Below are positions 7,530-18,865 of a DNA stretch of 64,000 nucleotides, in pieces. This DNA is from Kitasatospora sp. MAP5-34. Its GTDB lineage: Bacteria; Actinomycetota; Actinomycetes; Streptomycetales; Streptomycetaceae. A program made the translations under genes and the position numbers. Location of the stretch: the NCBI RefSeq assembly GCF_029894335.1, contig NZ_JARXZC010000042.1, forward strand, positions 1 to 64,000. Reading direction: 5' to 3'. Each line of letters begins with the position of its first letter. The first letter of the stretch is position 1. Below the pieces are notes generated by a model that searched no databases, had not been told where the DNA came from, and saw only the letters and a list, made by a program, of their open reading frames with translations.

Positions 7530-8410
7530 TGCCCTTCTCCGGGCGGGACCCGGCGCCCGGACCGGGCCGGGGCGCCGGGCGCGGGGCGGGGCCCGCGCCG
7601 GTCCAGGTCGCCGGGCCCGGCGGCCCGTGGGGCCCGGTCCGCGACCAGGTGGCCCGGCACGGCAGCGCACTGGTGCACGCCCGGCTGGCGGACTGGCTGC
7701 CCGGCGACCTGGCCGACCCGGCGCTGCCGGCCCTGCTGGGACCCGACCGGCTCAGGTTCGACCGGATGCGCCACCCGCAGGTCCGGGCCCGGTTCGCCGC
7801 GTCCCGGCTGATGCTCAAACACACCGCCTGCGCGGTGATCGGCGAGGAACCCCAGGCCCTCGAACTGGCCTACAAGCTGGGCGGCCGCCCCTACCTGCGC
7901 GGCTACGAACAGCTGGACATCAGCCTCAGCCACACCGCCGACGTGCTGGTGGTCGGCCTGACCCGGCGCGGCTGGATCGGCGTCGACGCCGAACTGATGG
8001 ACCGTCAGATGCTGGGCCGGGGCACCGAACCGCAGATGTGCACCCCCTACGAACGCACCGCCCTGGAACGGGTCCCCGAAGACCGGCGCAACAGCGCCCT
8101 GGTACGGCTGTGGACGCTCAAGGAGGCCTACAGCAAGGCCATCGGCCAGGGCATGCGATTCCGCTTCACCGAGTTCGGCTTCGGCCCCCAGGACCGCCAG
8201 GCCCACCACGTGCAGCTGCCCGACGGCTCCCCGGCCACCGGCCGCGAGTGGACCTTCCACACCTGGCGGCTCCAGCACCGCTACACCGTCAGCATGGCCC
8301 TCTACGACGCCGGGTTCGGCCAGACCGGCGACGGCGCGGGCGCCCTGAACGTGGACGGGCAGCTGCTCGCCGCCCTCACCGGCGGAGCCGGCGCCCACCC
8401 CCCGCACTGA
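7529..8410 (+). CDS. 4'-Phosphopantetheinyl transferase (Sfp/Gsp type)
   Basis: A 293-residue enzyme that converts apo-ACPs to holo form using CoA. Family motifs are clear: RFAASRLMLK (88-97), ISLSHT (131-136), GVDAE (151-155, magnesium-binding acids) and WTLKEAYSKAIG (195-206). The N-terminal 25 residues are Gly/Pro-rich and probably disordered. It is the last gene of the coupled FAAL-ACAD-ACP-ACP unit and is followed by a strong hairpin. It likely activates the neighbouring ACPs and perhaps the aromatic polyketide ACP at 11788. Confidence 0.92.
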   Translation: MPFSGRDPAPGPGRGAGRGAGPAPVQVAGPGGPWGPVRDQVARHGSALVHARLADWLPGDLADPALPALLGPDRLRFDRMRHPQVRARFAASRLMLKHTACAVIGEEPQALELAYKLGGRPYLRGYEQLDISLSHTADVLVVGLTRRGWIGVDAELMDRQMLGRGTEPQMCTPYERTALERVPEDRRNSALVRLWTLKEAYSKAIGQGMRFRFTEFGFGPQDRQAHHVQLPDGSPATGREWTFHTWRLQHRYTVSMALYDAGFGQTGDGAGALNVDGQLLAALTGGAGAHPPH

Positions 8411-8460
8411 CACCGCACCGACGCACCGCACCGACGCACCGTCGGATACCGCCGGGGCCA

Positions 8461-8503
8461 CGGGCGCCGGGCGCACACCTCCCCAGGTGACGCCCGGCGC
8501 CCG
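8461..8503 (+). terminator. Hairpin after PPTase gene
   Basis: A 13-bp perfect inverted repeat, cgggcgccgggcg / cgcccggcgcccg, with a 17-base loop, 50 bases beyond the transferase stop. No T-run follows, as is usual in these genomes. It probably ends the cassette transcript. Confidence 0.6.
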
Positions 8504-8868
8504 GCACACGACCCCGCGAGACACCACCTTCCCGGACGGCATCCCGCCAGCCGGCACGGGCGCCGGGGCGCACCCCCTCAGACGCACCCCCGGAGCGCAC
8601 GCCCGCCGCCCCCGGCGCGGACCGGCGCGGACCGGACGGTGCCCGCCCCACCACGCCGTCCCCGCCATGATGCGCCCGCCGCCCGCCGTCCGCCCAGTGC
8701 GCGGCTCACCCCCCAGGCAATGAATTCCTCACACCCGCCCCGGGTGCGTAACTCCTGTCCGTTTCCTGAAGATCTCACTGTCCCGGGCCGGACCCGACAT
8801 GACACGATCCGGAGCTACCGCTTGCAAACCGCAAGGCCGGCAGCTCGCCCAGAAACGGGGGAATCCAC
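8504..8868 (+). promoter_or_regulatory. Leader region of first SARP gene
   Basis: No gene in about 365 bases. Two features stand out: an 11-bp-spaced direct repeat, TCCTGTC (8753) and TCCTGAA (8764), and an inverted repeat CTTGC-aaacc-GCAAG at 8821-8835, 33 bases before the start codon. Either could be an operator controlling the activator gene. The AT content rises around 8720-8830 compared with the surroundings, which fits a promoter. Confidence 0.35.
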
Positions 8869-9696
8869 ATGGACGTTCAGGTTCTGGGCCCACTGGCCGC
8901 CGCCGCCTCGGGCACCTCCATCGTCCCCACCGCCACCAAACCACGGCAGATCCTCGCGCTGCTGGCCCTCAACGCGGGCCGCATCGTCTCCGTGCCGCAG
9001 CTGATGGAGGAACTCTGGGGGACGGAACTGCCCCGCAGCGCCGCCACCACCCTGCAGACCTACATCCTCCAACTGCGCCGCAACCTGCGCACCGCCCTGC
9101 GCGCCAGCCCGCCCGGCACCGCCGAACAGGTCCTCGCCACCCGCCACGGCGGCTACGTCCTCGCACTGGAACCGGCGATGGTGGACGCCGACGAGTTCGA
9201 CCGCCTGGCCGTCCTGGGCTACGCGGCCTACGGCGCCGGCGACATGACCGCCGCCTCCGCGCTGCTGGGCTCGGCCCTGGCCAAATGGCGCGGCCCGGTC
9301 CTGGTGGACGTCCGCCACGGCCACCACCTCAGCATCGAGGTCACCCGCCTGGAGGAGTCCAGGATCGGCGTCCTGGAACGCCGGGTACGGGCCGACCTGC
9401 GCCTTGGCCGCCACCACGAACTGATCGGGGAACTGTCCGCGCTGACCGGCCACCACCCGCTGGACGAAAGCCTGCACGCCCACCTCATCGTCGCCCTCTA
9501 CCGCTGCGGCCGTGCCCCGAGGGCCCTCGCGGTCTACCAGAAACTGCGCGACACCCTGGTCGACGAACTCGGCCTCGAACCGTCCGGCCAGCTCCAGCGC
9601 CTCCAACGCGCCATCCTGTGCGGGGACCAGGTCCGCGACTACGGCCTGGAGGGCGCCGGCCTCCCGCTGCTGCGCCAGCCCCGCCTGGTCGGCTGA
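8869..9696 (+). CDS. SARP family transcriptional activator 1
   Basis: A 275-residue regulator made of an OmpR-type winged-helix domain (about 1-95, with PRQILALLALNAGR and SVPQLMEELWG) and a bacterial transcriptional activation domain (about 100-250, with WRGPVLVDV and PRALAVYQKLRDTLVDELGLEPS). This is the small-SARP layout of ActII-ORF4 and DnrI, which switch on antibiotic clusters. It is the likely activator of this polyketide cluster, together with the paralogue at 10806. Its stop codon lies inside a 38-bp tandem repeat, so the last residues (LLRQPRLVG) are specified by the repeat unit. Confidence 0.92.
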   Translation: MDVQVLGPLAAAASGTSIVPTATKPRQILALLALNAGRIVSVPQLMEELWGTELPRSAATTLQTYILQLRRNLRTALRASPPGTAEQVLATRHGGYVLALEPAMVDADEFDRLAVLGYAAYGAGDMTAASALLGSALAKWRGPVLVDVRHGHHLSIEVTRLEESRIGVLERRVRADLRLGRHHELIGELSALTGHHPLDESLHAHLIVALYRCGRAPRALAVYQKLRDTLVDELGLEPSGQLQRLQRAILCGDQVRDYGLEGAGLPLLRQPRLVG

Positions 9697-9818
9697 CCAC
9701 CCCGCTGCTGCGCCAGCCCCGCCTGGTCGGCTGACCACCCCGCCGCCCCGCCCGCCGCCCCGCCTAGTCGGCTGACCACCCCGCTGCTGCGCCAGCCCCG
9801 CCTGGTCGGCTGACCACC
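9664..9818 (+). repeat. 38-bp tandem repeat spanning the SARP1 stop codon
   Basis: Units begin at 9664, 9702, 9740 (a 41-bp variant with cctagtcgg) and 9781. Each carries the sequence for PRLVG plus the TGA stop, so the gene end is copied three more times downstream. Units 1, 2 and 4 look identical. Confidence 0.9.
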
Positions 9819-9995
9819 CCGCCCCGCCCGCCGCGCCCCGCGCCCCGCCCGCCGCTCCGCCCCCTGCCCCGCCCCGCCCGGCTGCCACCCGCCGGGCGGG
9901 GCGCTCCAGTTCACATCCACCGGTCTTCCAGGGTCTGCGCCCACCATCGTCTGGCACTGCCGCACGGGCAGCCGCCGACGGGCGAAGGAGGCCGA

Positions 9996-10784
9996 GTGAA
10001 CCAGTACCTCGCAGCCCAGCCGAGAGCCGGGGCGCCGCTGAGGCTCCTCTGCTTCCACCACGCCGGGGCCGGCGCCATGACGTTCGCCGGCTGGGGCGCA
10101 AGGACCGGACCGCAGGTGTCCGTGGTGCCGGTCAGGCTGCCGGGACGCGAGACCCGCCTCGGCGAGACCCGGATCACCGACACCGCCCGGCTCTTCACCG
10201 AACTGGACGAACACCTGGGCCCGATGCTCGACCAGGGCCCCTACGCCTTCTACGGCCACAGCCTGGGCGCCCTGGTCGCCAGCCGCTTCGCCGAACACCG
10301 GATCAGCTCGGGAAACCGCCCCCCCGCCGGGGTCGTCGTCGGCGCCTGCATGCCCCCCCACCTGCCCAACCCGCTCATCGCAGCCCACGACCTCGGCGAC
10401 GCGGACCTGCTCGCCCACCTCACCGCGCTCGGCGGCGTCCCCGCGGAACTGCTCGCCCGCCCCGCCTGGCTGCGCGCCATGCTGGCGACCACCCGCGCCG
10501 ACCTGACCCTTGGCCGGTTCCTGCGCGAGGGCGCCCGCCGGCCGCTGTCCTGCCCGCTGTGGGCGTTCGCCGGCAGCCGCGACAAGATCGCCACCCCCGC
10601 CGCCGTCGCCGAATGGGAACGCTGGACCACCGCGTCCTTCCGCTTCCACACCCTGGACGGCGGCCACTTCTTCGTCCGCGACGCCGAACTGCCGCGCCTG
10701 CTGGGCGAACTGCTCACCCCGGTGGCACCGGCCGCCGCCGCCCAGACCCCGCCCGGCCCTGCCCCCGCCCCCCGGCGGACCTGA
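9996..10784 (+). CDS. Type II thioesterase (GrsT/RifR-like)
   Basis: A 262-residue alpha/beta hydrolase that frees stalled or wrong acyl groups from carrier proteins. The nucleophile is Ser89 in YGHSLGALVAS, with Asp196 (SRDK) and His224 (DGGHFF) completing the triad. The start is GTG at 9996 behind gaaggagg. It lies between the two SARP genes and may proofread the FAAL-loaded ACPs or the polyketide ACP. Such enzymes are common in modular PKS/NRPS clusters and less expected beside a type II PKS, which supports a link to the lipid cassette. Confidence 0.9.
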   Translation: MNQYLAAQPRAGAPLRLLCFHHAGAGAMTFAGWGARTGPQVSVVPVRLPGRETRLGETRITDTARLFTELDEHLGPMLDQGPYAFYGHSLGALVASRFAEHRISSGNRPPAGVVVGACMPPHLPNPLIAAHDLGDADLLAHLTALGGVPAELLARPAWLRAMLATTRADLTLGRFLREGARRPLSCPLWAFAGSRDKIATPAAVAEWERWTTASFRFHTLDGGHFFVRDAELPRLLGELLTPVAPAAAAQTPPGPAPAPRRT

Positions 10785-10805
10785 ACCCCGAAGGGAGAAA
10801 AACAC

Positions 10806-11630
10806 ATGGATATCGGTGTGCTCGGCCCGCTGCGGGTCGACCAGTCGGGGGTGTCGGTCGTCCCCACGGCCGGCAAGCCCCGCAAGGTGCTCGCCCTGCT
10901 GGCCTGCCGCGCGGACCGGCTGGTCTCGGTGGACTCCCTGATCGAGGAGGTCTGGGGCGAACACCCCCCGCGCAGCGTCCAGACCACCCTGCAGACCTAC
11001 GTCCTCCAACTGCGCGGCCACATCGCCACCGCCTTGGCCGGCGCCCGCTACGCCGACCTGCCGCTCGGCTCCAAGAGCGTCCTGGTCACCGAACCTGGCG
11101 GCTACCTGCTCGACACCCAGGGCGGCTCCACCGACAGCGCCGAGTTCGACCGCCTGTCCAGGCGCGGCCACCGCGCGATGGAGGCCGGGGACTGCGCCGG
11201 CGCCTCCGACACCTTCCGCCAGGCACTCGCGATGTGGCGCGGCCCCGCCCTGGTCGACGTCGCCTGCGGACCCCTGCTGGAAGCCGAGGCCAGGTGCCTG
11301 GGGGAGTCCCGCCTGAGCATCCTGGGCCGCCGCATCGAAGCCGACCTGCGCCTTGGACGCCACCACGAACTCGTCGGCGAACTGGCCGGCCTGTCCGCCC
11401 AGTACCCCCTCCACGAAGGCCTGCAGGCCCAGCTGATGATCGCCCTCTACCGGTCGGGACGCCGCAGCACCGCCCTGGAGACCTACCAGCGGCTGCGCAC
11501 CGTCCTCAGCCTCGAACTGGGCCTGGACCCCTCCCCGGAACTGCGCGCCCTGCAGAGCGCCGTCCTGGAGGCCGACCCCTGGCTCGACCTGGCGGCCACC
11601 GCCCCCGGCCGCCCCCTGTCGTCCATCTGA
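10806..11630 (+). CDS. SARP family transcriptional activator 2
   Basis: A 274-residue paralogue of the regulator at 8869 with the same winged-helix (KPRKVLALLACRADR, SLIEEVWGEHPPRS) and activation domain (MWRGPALVDVACG, TALETYQRLRTVLSLELGL). The start ATG follows gaagggagaaaaac. It sits 21 bases after the thioesterase stop, so the two genes are probably cotranscribed. Two SARPs in one cluster often act in sequence or on different promoters; which applies here cannot be read from sequence. A 15-bp tandem repeat begins six bases after the stop. Confidence 0.92.
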   Translation: MDIGVLGPLRVDQSGVSVVPTAGKPRKVLALLACRADRLVSVDSLIEEVWGEHPPRSVQTTLQTYVLQLRGHIATALAGARYADLPLGSKSVLVTEPGGYLLDTQGGSTDSAEFDRLSRRGHRAMEAGDCAGASDTFRQALAMWRGPALVDVACGPLLEAEARCLGESRLSILGRRIEADLRLGRHHELVGELAGLSAQYPLHEGLQAQLMIALYRSGRRSTALETYQRLRTVLSLELGLDPSPELRALQSAVLEADPWLDLAATAPGRPLSSI

Positions 11631-11635
11631 CCCGC

Positions 11636-11725
11636 CACCCGGCGGCCCGTCACCCGGCGGCCCGTCACCCGGCGGCCCGTCACCCGGCGGCCCGTCACCC
11701 GGCGGCCCGTCACCCGGCGATCCGT
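11636..11725 (+). repeat. 15-bp tandem repeat after SARP2
   Basis: Six contiguous units of cacccggcggcccgt, the last with two changes. It lies between the SARP2 stop and the ACP start at 11788. There are no spacers, so it is a minisatellite and not a CRISPR array. Confidence 0.9.
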
Positions 11726-11787
11726 CACATGACCACCCGGCCATCTGCACCGTCACGATTCCCACACCAGGAGAGGCAGAAAACGCG

Positions 11788-12051
11788 ATGAGCGAGTTCA
11801 CTCTGGGCGAGCTGACCGACAAGCTGCGCGAGTGCGCCGGCGAGGCCGAAGGCCACGACCCGGACACCGAGGACGTCTCCGACATCCTCTTCTTCGACCT
11901 CGGCTACGACTCCCTGGCGCTGCTCCAGGTCACCGGGGTCCTCAAGCGCGAGCGCGGCGTCCAGCTCCCGGACGACGAGGTGATCGGCGTCCAGACCCCC
12001 CGGGCGCTGCTCGAGTTGATCAACAACAGCCTCGCCGTGCGGGCCGCCTGA
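11788..12051 (+). CDS. Aromatic polyketide acyl carrier protein (minimal PKS)
   Basis: An 87-residue ACP. The phosphopantetheine site is Ser42 in DLGYDSLALLQ, the form typical of type II PKS ACPs, and the length is normal. The ATG at 11788 follows aggagaggcag. Its stop overlaps the start of the SchA/CurD-like gene (TGATG). Unusually for such clusters it is not next to KS-alpha and KS-beta but about 2.7 kb upstream, in a separate small operon with cyclase-like and DUF1772 genes. It holds the growing poly-beta-keto chain. Confidence 0.92.
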   Translation: MSEFTLGELTDKLRECAGEAEGHDPDTEDVSDILFFDLGYDSLALLQVTGVLKRERGVQLPDDEVIGVQTPRALLELINNSLAVRAA

Positions 12052-12431
12052 TGCCGTACGCAGCGATCACCTACCGCATCAAGCCCGGCCACGAGGACGA
12101 GATCGCCGGGATCTTCGCCGCCTTCCAGCGCGTCGACACCCCCGACTTCGCCGCGCCCTCCGGCGCGCCGGCCGGACGGCTGCTGGGCACCGGCGTCTTC
12201 GTCAAGGACGACGTCCTGGTCCGCGTCATCCACTACGAGGGCGACTTCGCGGCCGTCGGCCGGCACATGGCGGCCCAGACCGGTGTCCACGTCCTGGAGG
12301 AGAAACTCGCCCCCTACCTCGCCGAGCAGCGCGACACCACCAGCGCCCAGGGCTTCGCGGCGTACTTCCGCGACGCCCTGATGCGGTCGGTGTCCCAGCT
12401 GACCGTGGACACCCACCCGACCCGGCTCTGA
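12051..12431 (+). CDS. SchA/CurD-like cyclase-associated protein 1
   Basis: A 126-residue protein of the SchA/CurD family, found in spore-pigment (whiE-like) and pentangular polyphenol clusters. Hallmarks are AAITYRIKPGHEDEIAGIF at the N-terminus and LVRVIHYEGD in the middle. These small ferredoxin-fold proteins are thought to help cyclisation or oxidation of the nascent polyketide; the exact reaction is not settled. It has the same length as, and is clearly related to, the minus-strand gene at 13005. The start overlaps the ACP stop. Confidence 0.82.
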   Translation: MPYAAITYRIKPGHEDEIAGIFAAFQRVDTPDFAAPSGAPAGRLLGTGVFVKDDVLVRVIHYEGDFAAVGRHMAAQTGVHVLEEKLAPYLAEQRDTTSAQGFAAYFRDALMRSVSQLTVDTHPTRL

Positions 12432-12474
12432 CCGCCCCGACGAAAGGCCCCACGACGATGAGAGGCGCAACGCC

Positions 12475-12927
12475 ATGACGACGGCACCGGGCGTCATCGC
12501 GCTGCTCGGCAGCGGGATCACCGCCGGGGTGCTGTTCGCGGTCGCGCTGAGCGTGCTGCCCGCGCTCTTCGCGATGCCCGCCACCACCTACGTCTACGCC
12601 CACCAACTGCTCGGCCGCAACTGGGACCCGACCATGCCGGCCGTCGTCCTCACCTCCACCCTCGCCGACACCCTGTGGGCGGTCTCCGCCGGCGGCCCGG
12701 TCAGGGCGCTGGCGGCTGCGGCGGCGGTGCTGCTGCTGGGCGTCTCGGCGGTGTCCCACCTGGCCAACGTGCCGATCAACCGCCGGGTCAAGGCGGTGAC
12801 GGACCCCGGCGAGCTCCCGGCCGGCTGGACGGACCCGCGTCCGCTCTGGCGCCGCTGGCACCTGCTGCGGACCGCACTGGCGGCGGCCGCCCTGCTGCTC
12901 AACAGCCTGGCGGCCACCTGGAACTGA
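12475..12927 (+). CDS. DUF1772 (anthrone-oxygenase-like) membrane protein 1
   Basis: A 150-residue protein with four hydrophobic segments (about 7-30, 55-75, 80-100 and 128-147) and the DUF1772 signature HLANVPINRRV with a later RRWHLLR. The family contains fungal anthrone oxygenases, cofactor-free enzymes that turn anthrones into anthraquinones. In this setting it may oxidise a polyketide ring. A paralogue lies at 17595. The upstream ATG at 12459 is out of frame, so 12475 is the start. Confidence 0.75.
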   Translation: MTTAPGVIALLGSGITAGVLFAVALSVLPALFAMPATTYVYAHQLLGRNWDPTMPAVVLTSTLADTLWAVSAGGPVRALAAAAAVLLLGVSAVSHLANVPINRRVKAVTDPGELPAGWTDPRPLWRRWHLLRTALAAAALLLNSLAATWN

Positions 12928-12943
12928 CGCACCATCACACATA

Positions 12944-12996
12944 CGCCCAGGGCCCGGGCCCGGCCCCCTCGCGGGGCCGGGCCCGGGCCCTGGGCG
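12944..12996. terminator. Bidirectional terminator hairpin
   Basis: A 24-bp perfect inverted repeat (12944-12967 with 12973-12996) and a 5-base loop, lying between convergent genes that end at 12927 (plus) and 13005 (minus). It suits termination from both sides. Confidence 0.8.
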
Positions 12997-13004
12997 CGCA
13001 CCGG

Positions 13005-13385
13005 TCAGGGGGCGGGGGGCGCGTCGCGCACCGAGATCTGCGCGACGGTCCGCAGCAGGCTGCGCCGGAACGTCGCCACGAAGCCCTCCACCGTGTCGGT
13101 GTCGCGCGGCCGGCTCAGGTAGGGCTTCAGCTTCCGCTCCACCTCGCGCACGCCGGGCTGGGCGGCCATGTGCCGGGCCACCGCGTCCAGGTCGCCCTGG
13201 TACTCGATGACCCGCACCAGGGTGTCGTCCCGGATGAACACGGCCGTCGCCAGGATCTGCCCGGCCTCCTGGCCGGAGCTGTCGGTGACCCTGTCGGACC
13301 TGACCCGGCGGAACCCGCTGAAGATCTCCGAGAGTTCCGCCTCGAAGCCCGGCTTGATGTCGTAGGTGATGGCGGCAAACGCCAT
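13005..13385 (-). CDS. SchA/CurD-like cyclase-associated protein 2
   Basis: A 126-residue paralogue of the protein at 12051: AFAAITYDIKPGFEAELSEIF, LVRVIEYQGDLDAV, then a C-terminal LLRTVAQISV. The start is set by gaggaggagcgacc directly before the ATG at 13385; the longer open frame upstream is not coding-like. It faces the TcmI-type cyclase across a divergent promoter region. Two SchA/CurD proteins of equal length in one cluster suggest distinct ring-forming or ring-oxidising roles. Confidence 0.82.
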   Translation of the reverse strand: MAFAAITYDIKPGFEAELSEIFSGFRRVRSDRVTDSSGQEAGQILATAVFIRDDTLVRVIEYQGDLDAVARHMAAQPGVREVERKLKPYLSRPRDTDTVEGFVATFRRSLLRTVAQISVRDAPPAP

Positions 13386-13556
13386 GGTCGCTCCTCCTCG
13401 CCCGCGGCGGCCGCCGCGGGCCGCTGCTGGGACGGGACGGCTGGTGGCAGCCATGCCAGCACCGCCGCCTCGGATCCCCCTCAAGCCCCCCTCCCCGACC
13501 GGTAGTTGAAGCCACCGGCCTGCCTGCCGGGCCGGGCGCCGGGTCTGGATCCGCTC

Positions 13557-13574
13557 TTGAGCCGGTCTCCAGGC
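13557..13574 (+). promoter_or_regulatory. Candidate SARP box before the core PKS operon
   Basis: TTGAGCC at 13557 and TCCAGGC at 13568 are spaced by 11 bp, in the divergent region between the SchA/CurD gene (13385) and the TcmI cyclase gene (13633). This spot would control the KS-alpha/KS-beta operon. Confidence 0.4.
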
Positions 13575-13632
13575 CACGCTGGAACAGTCCCCCTGTCGAT
13601 GTCAGCACCCCTAACCCAGCAGGAGGCCAGCA

Positions 13633-13968
13633 GTGCACCGAACCCTCATCGTGGCCAAGTTGCAGCCAGGAAAGGCCGAGGACATCGCGGGCATCTTCGG
13701 CGATTCCGACGCGACCGACCTGCCCCACCTGGTCGGTGTCTCCCGGCGCACCCTGTTCCAGTTCCACGACCTCTACTTCCACCTGGTCGAGGCCGACCAG
13801 GACATCTCGCCCAACCTCTACCGGGCCCGCAGCCACCCGCTCTACGAGGACATCAACACCCGCCTCGCGGCCTGCGTGAACCCCTACGACCCGAACTGGA
13901 AGGAACCCAAGGACGCCATGGCGAGCCCCTTCTACGTGTGGACCAAGGACGAGGGGCGGATCCAGTGA
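13633..13968 (+). CDS. TcmI-family polyketide cyclase
   Basis: A 111-residue ferredoxin-like cyclase of the TcmI / WhiE-ORFVII family, which closes a late ring of the aromatic framework. Family features are [21 protein letters not shown] at the start, [19 protein letters not shown] in the middle and an [11 protein letters not shown] segment. The GTG start at 13633 follows aggaggccagca. It is the first gene of the core operon and its stop overlaps the cupin start (GTGA). Confidence 0.9.
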   Translation: MHRTLIVAKLQPGKAEDIAGIFGDSDATDLPHLVGVSRRTLFQFHDLYFHLVEADQDISPNLYRARSHPLYEDINTRLAACVNPYDPNWKEPKDAMASPFYVWTKDEGRIQ

Positions 13969-14497
13969 CCTCCGACACCACCACCGCCAGCAGCACCACC
14001 CCCGCCGCCCGCGCCACCACCGGCACCACCACCGGCAGCGCCACCGGCAGCGGTGCCGCCGGCGCCGGCGCGAGCACCATCACCCGCACCGTCAAGGTCA
14101 CCGCGGGCGAGGTGGAGGCCAACGTCAAGCGCGGCGGCGACATCCGGGTCACCCTCAGCCCCAGGACCGTGGGCTGCAGCTCCGGGTTCGGCGGCGTGAT
14201 GGACCTGCTGCCCGGCGACCACATCACCGAGCACTACCACCCCTTCTCCGAGGAGTTCCTGCACGTCGTCACCGGCGAACTGCAGATGACCCTGGACGGC
14301 CAGCCCGTGCGCCTGACCGCCGGCGACTCGCTGCTGGTCCCCATCGGGGTCCGCCACCGCCTGGTCAACACCGGCACCGTGACCGCCCACTGCGCCTTCC
14401 ACCTCTCCCCGCTCGCCCCCCGCCCGGAGCTCGGGCACGTCGACACCGAACCGGCCCAACGCCCGGGCGCCGCCGACCCGCAGGTAGGCGGCACGCC

Positions 14498-14501
<4 letters not shown>
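13965..14501 (+). CDS. Cupin-fold polyketide cyclase (WhiE-ORFII-like)
   Basis: A 178-residue single-cupin protein. Residues 1-40 are a Thr/Ser/Gly/Ala-rich low-complexity leader. The cupin core has [19 protein letters not shown] (metal-binding His and Glu) and a second motif around [12 protein letters not shown]. Homologues in pentangular-polyphenol and spore-pigment clusters take part in later ring closure. It overlaps the TcmI gene (GTGA) before it and KS-alpha (ATGA) after it. Confidence 0.87.
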
Positions 14502-17540
<3,039 letters not shown>

Positions 17541-17594
17541 CCACCCCCCCACCCCCCCAGCCGCCGCCCACGCCCACGCCCACGGAGGAAACCG

Positions 17595-18056
17595 GTGACC
17601 GCTCTGCTCGCTCCGCTGGTGATGCTGCTCAACGGCCTCGCCGCCGGGGTGCTCCTGGGCACCCAGCTCGGCGGCTGGCCCCTGCTCGCCGCACTGCCCC
17701 CCGACCGCTACGTCCACGCCCACGCCTTCTTCGCCACCCGCTACGACCCCGCGATGCCCATCTGCCTGCTCGGCACCCTGCTCGGCGACGCCGCCCTCGC
17801 CGCCACCCTCACCCAGACCACCGCCCGCCTGTGCTGCCTGGCCGCCGCCGCTCTCGCCGCCGCCACCATCGCCATCTCCGTCACCAAGAACGTCCCCGTC
17901 AACCGGTGGATCCGCACCCTCGACCCGGAGCACCTGCCCGACAACTTCCCCGACCTCGACCCACGCGAGCACTGGGGCCCCTGGAACCGCCGCCGCAGCG
18001 CCCTGAGCATCCTCGCGCTCGCCGCCAACTGCGCCGCCCTCGCCGCCCTGCTCTGA
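17595..18056 (+). CDS. DUF1772 (anthrone-oxygenase-like) membrane protein 2
   Basis: A 153-residue paralogue of the protein at 12475, with four hydrophobic segments and the family signature [11 protein letters not shown] followed by [14 protein letters not shown]. The GTG start at 17595 follows cggaggaaacc. Its place between the aromatase and the ketoreductase supports a role in oxidising an anthrone-like ring to a quinone, as proposed for the family. Confidence 0.75.
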   Translation: MTALLAPLVMLLNGLAAGVLLGTQLGGWPLLAALPPDRYVHAHAFFATRYDPAMPICLLGTLLGDAALAATLTQTTARLCCLAAAALAAATIAISVTKNVPVNRWIRTLDPEHLPDNFPDLDPREHWGPWNRRRSALSILALAANCAALAALL

Positions 18057-18109
18057 CCCACCCCACCACCAACCACCCACCCGCACCGGCCCGTCCCACG
18101 GAGGACACC

Positions 18110-18865
18110 ATGAACCTGGACCTGCAGGGCAAGAAAGCCCTCGTCACCGGCGGCACCCGAGGCGTCGGCCGCGGCATCGTCCTCGCCCTGGCCCGCGCCG
18201 GCGTCGACACCGTCACCTGCTACCAGCAGCAGAGCCCCTACGTCACCTCACTGGAGAACGAACTCAAGGAGACCGGCGGCAACCACCTGGTCGTCCAGGC
18301 CGACCTCACCCAGCCCGACCAGATCGAAACCCTCCTTCAGCGCACCGCCGCCCACCACGACGGCCACCTCGACCTGGTCGTCAACAACGCCGGCGCCATC
18401 AGCCACATCCCCTACCAGAAACTCGACCTGACGGAGTTCCAGCGGGTCCTCACCACCAACCTCACCGCCGCCCACCTGGTCATCCAGCACTCCCTGCCGC
18501 TGCTCGGCGCCGGCTCCTCCGTCATCAGCATCGGCTCCAAGGCCGTCGACGCCGGCATACCGCTGCGCTCCCACTACACCGCCACCAAAGCAGCCCTGGT
18601 CGGCCTCAGCCGCTCCCTCGCCAAGGAGTTCGGCGCCCAGGGCATCCGCTTCAACGTCATCGCCCTCGGCGTCGTGGAGACCGAGAACCTCCACGGCATG
18701 CCCGCCGACCAGCAGAAAACCATGATCGAACGCTACAGCGCCAAGACCGCGCTGGGGCGCCTCGGCACCCCCGACGAGGTCGCCGGCGCCATCCTGTGGC
18801 TCGCCAGCGACCTCTCCCGCTACGTCACCGGATCCACCGTCAGCGTCGACGGCGGGATCTCCTGA
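18110..18865 (+). CDS. SDR ketoreductase-like oxidoreductase 1
   Basis: A 251-residue short-chain dehydrogenase: cofactor motif [10 protein letters not shown] (15-24), NNAG, a catalytic YxxxK in [11 protein letters not shown], and the C-terminal [14 protein letters not shown]. It is more like FabG-type enzymes than the classical C9 ketoreductase of actinorhodin, but may reduce a keto group of the polyketide. It has a paralogue at 40861. ATG 18110 follows acggaggac. The stop overlaps the next start (TGATG). Confidence 0.9.
   Translation: MNLDLQGKKALVTGGTRGVGRGIVLALARAGVDTVTCYQQQSPYVTSLENELKETGGNHLVVQADLTQPDQIETLLQRTAAHHDGHLDLVVNNAGAISHIPYQKLDLTEFQRVLTTNLTAAHLVIQHSLPLLGAGSSVISIGSKAVDAGIPLRSHYTATKAALVGLSRSLAKEFGAQGIRFNVIALGVVETENLHGMPADQQKTMIERYSAKTALGRLGTPDEVAGAILWLASDLSRYVTGSTVSVDGGIS

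Noticed and set aside
11636-11725. Possible CRISPR array
   Set aside because: Units are 15 bp and contiguous, without spacers, and no cas genes are near.
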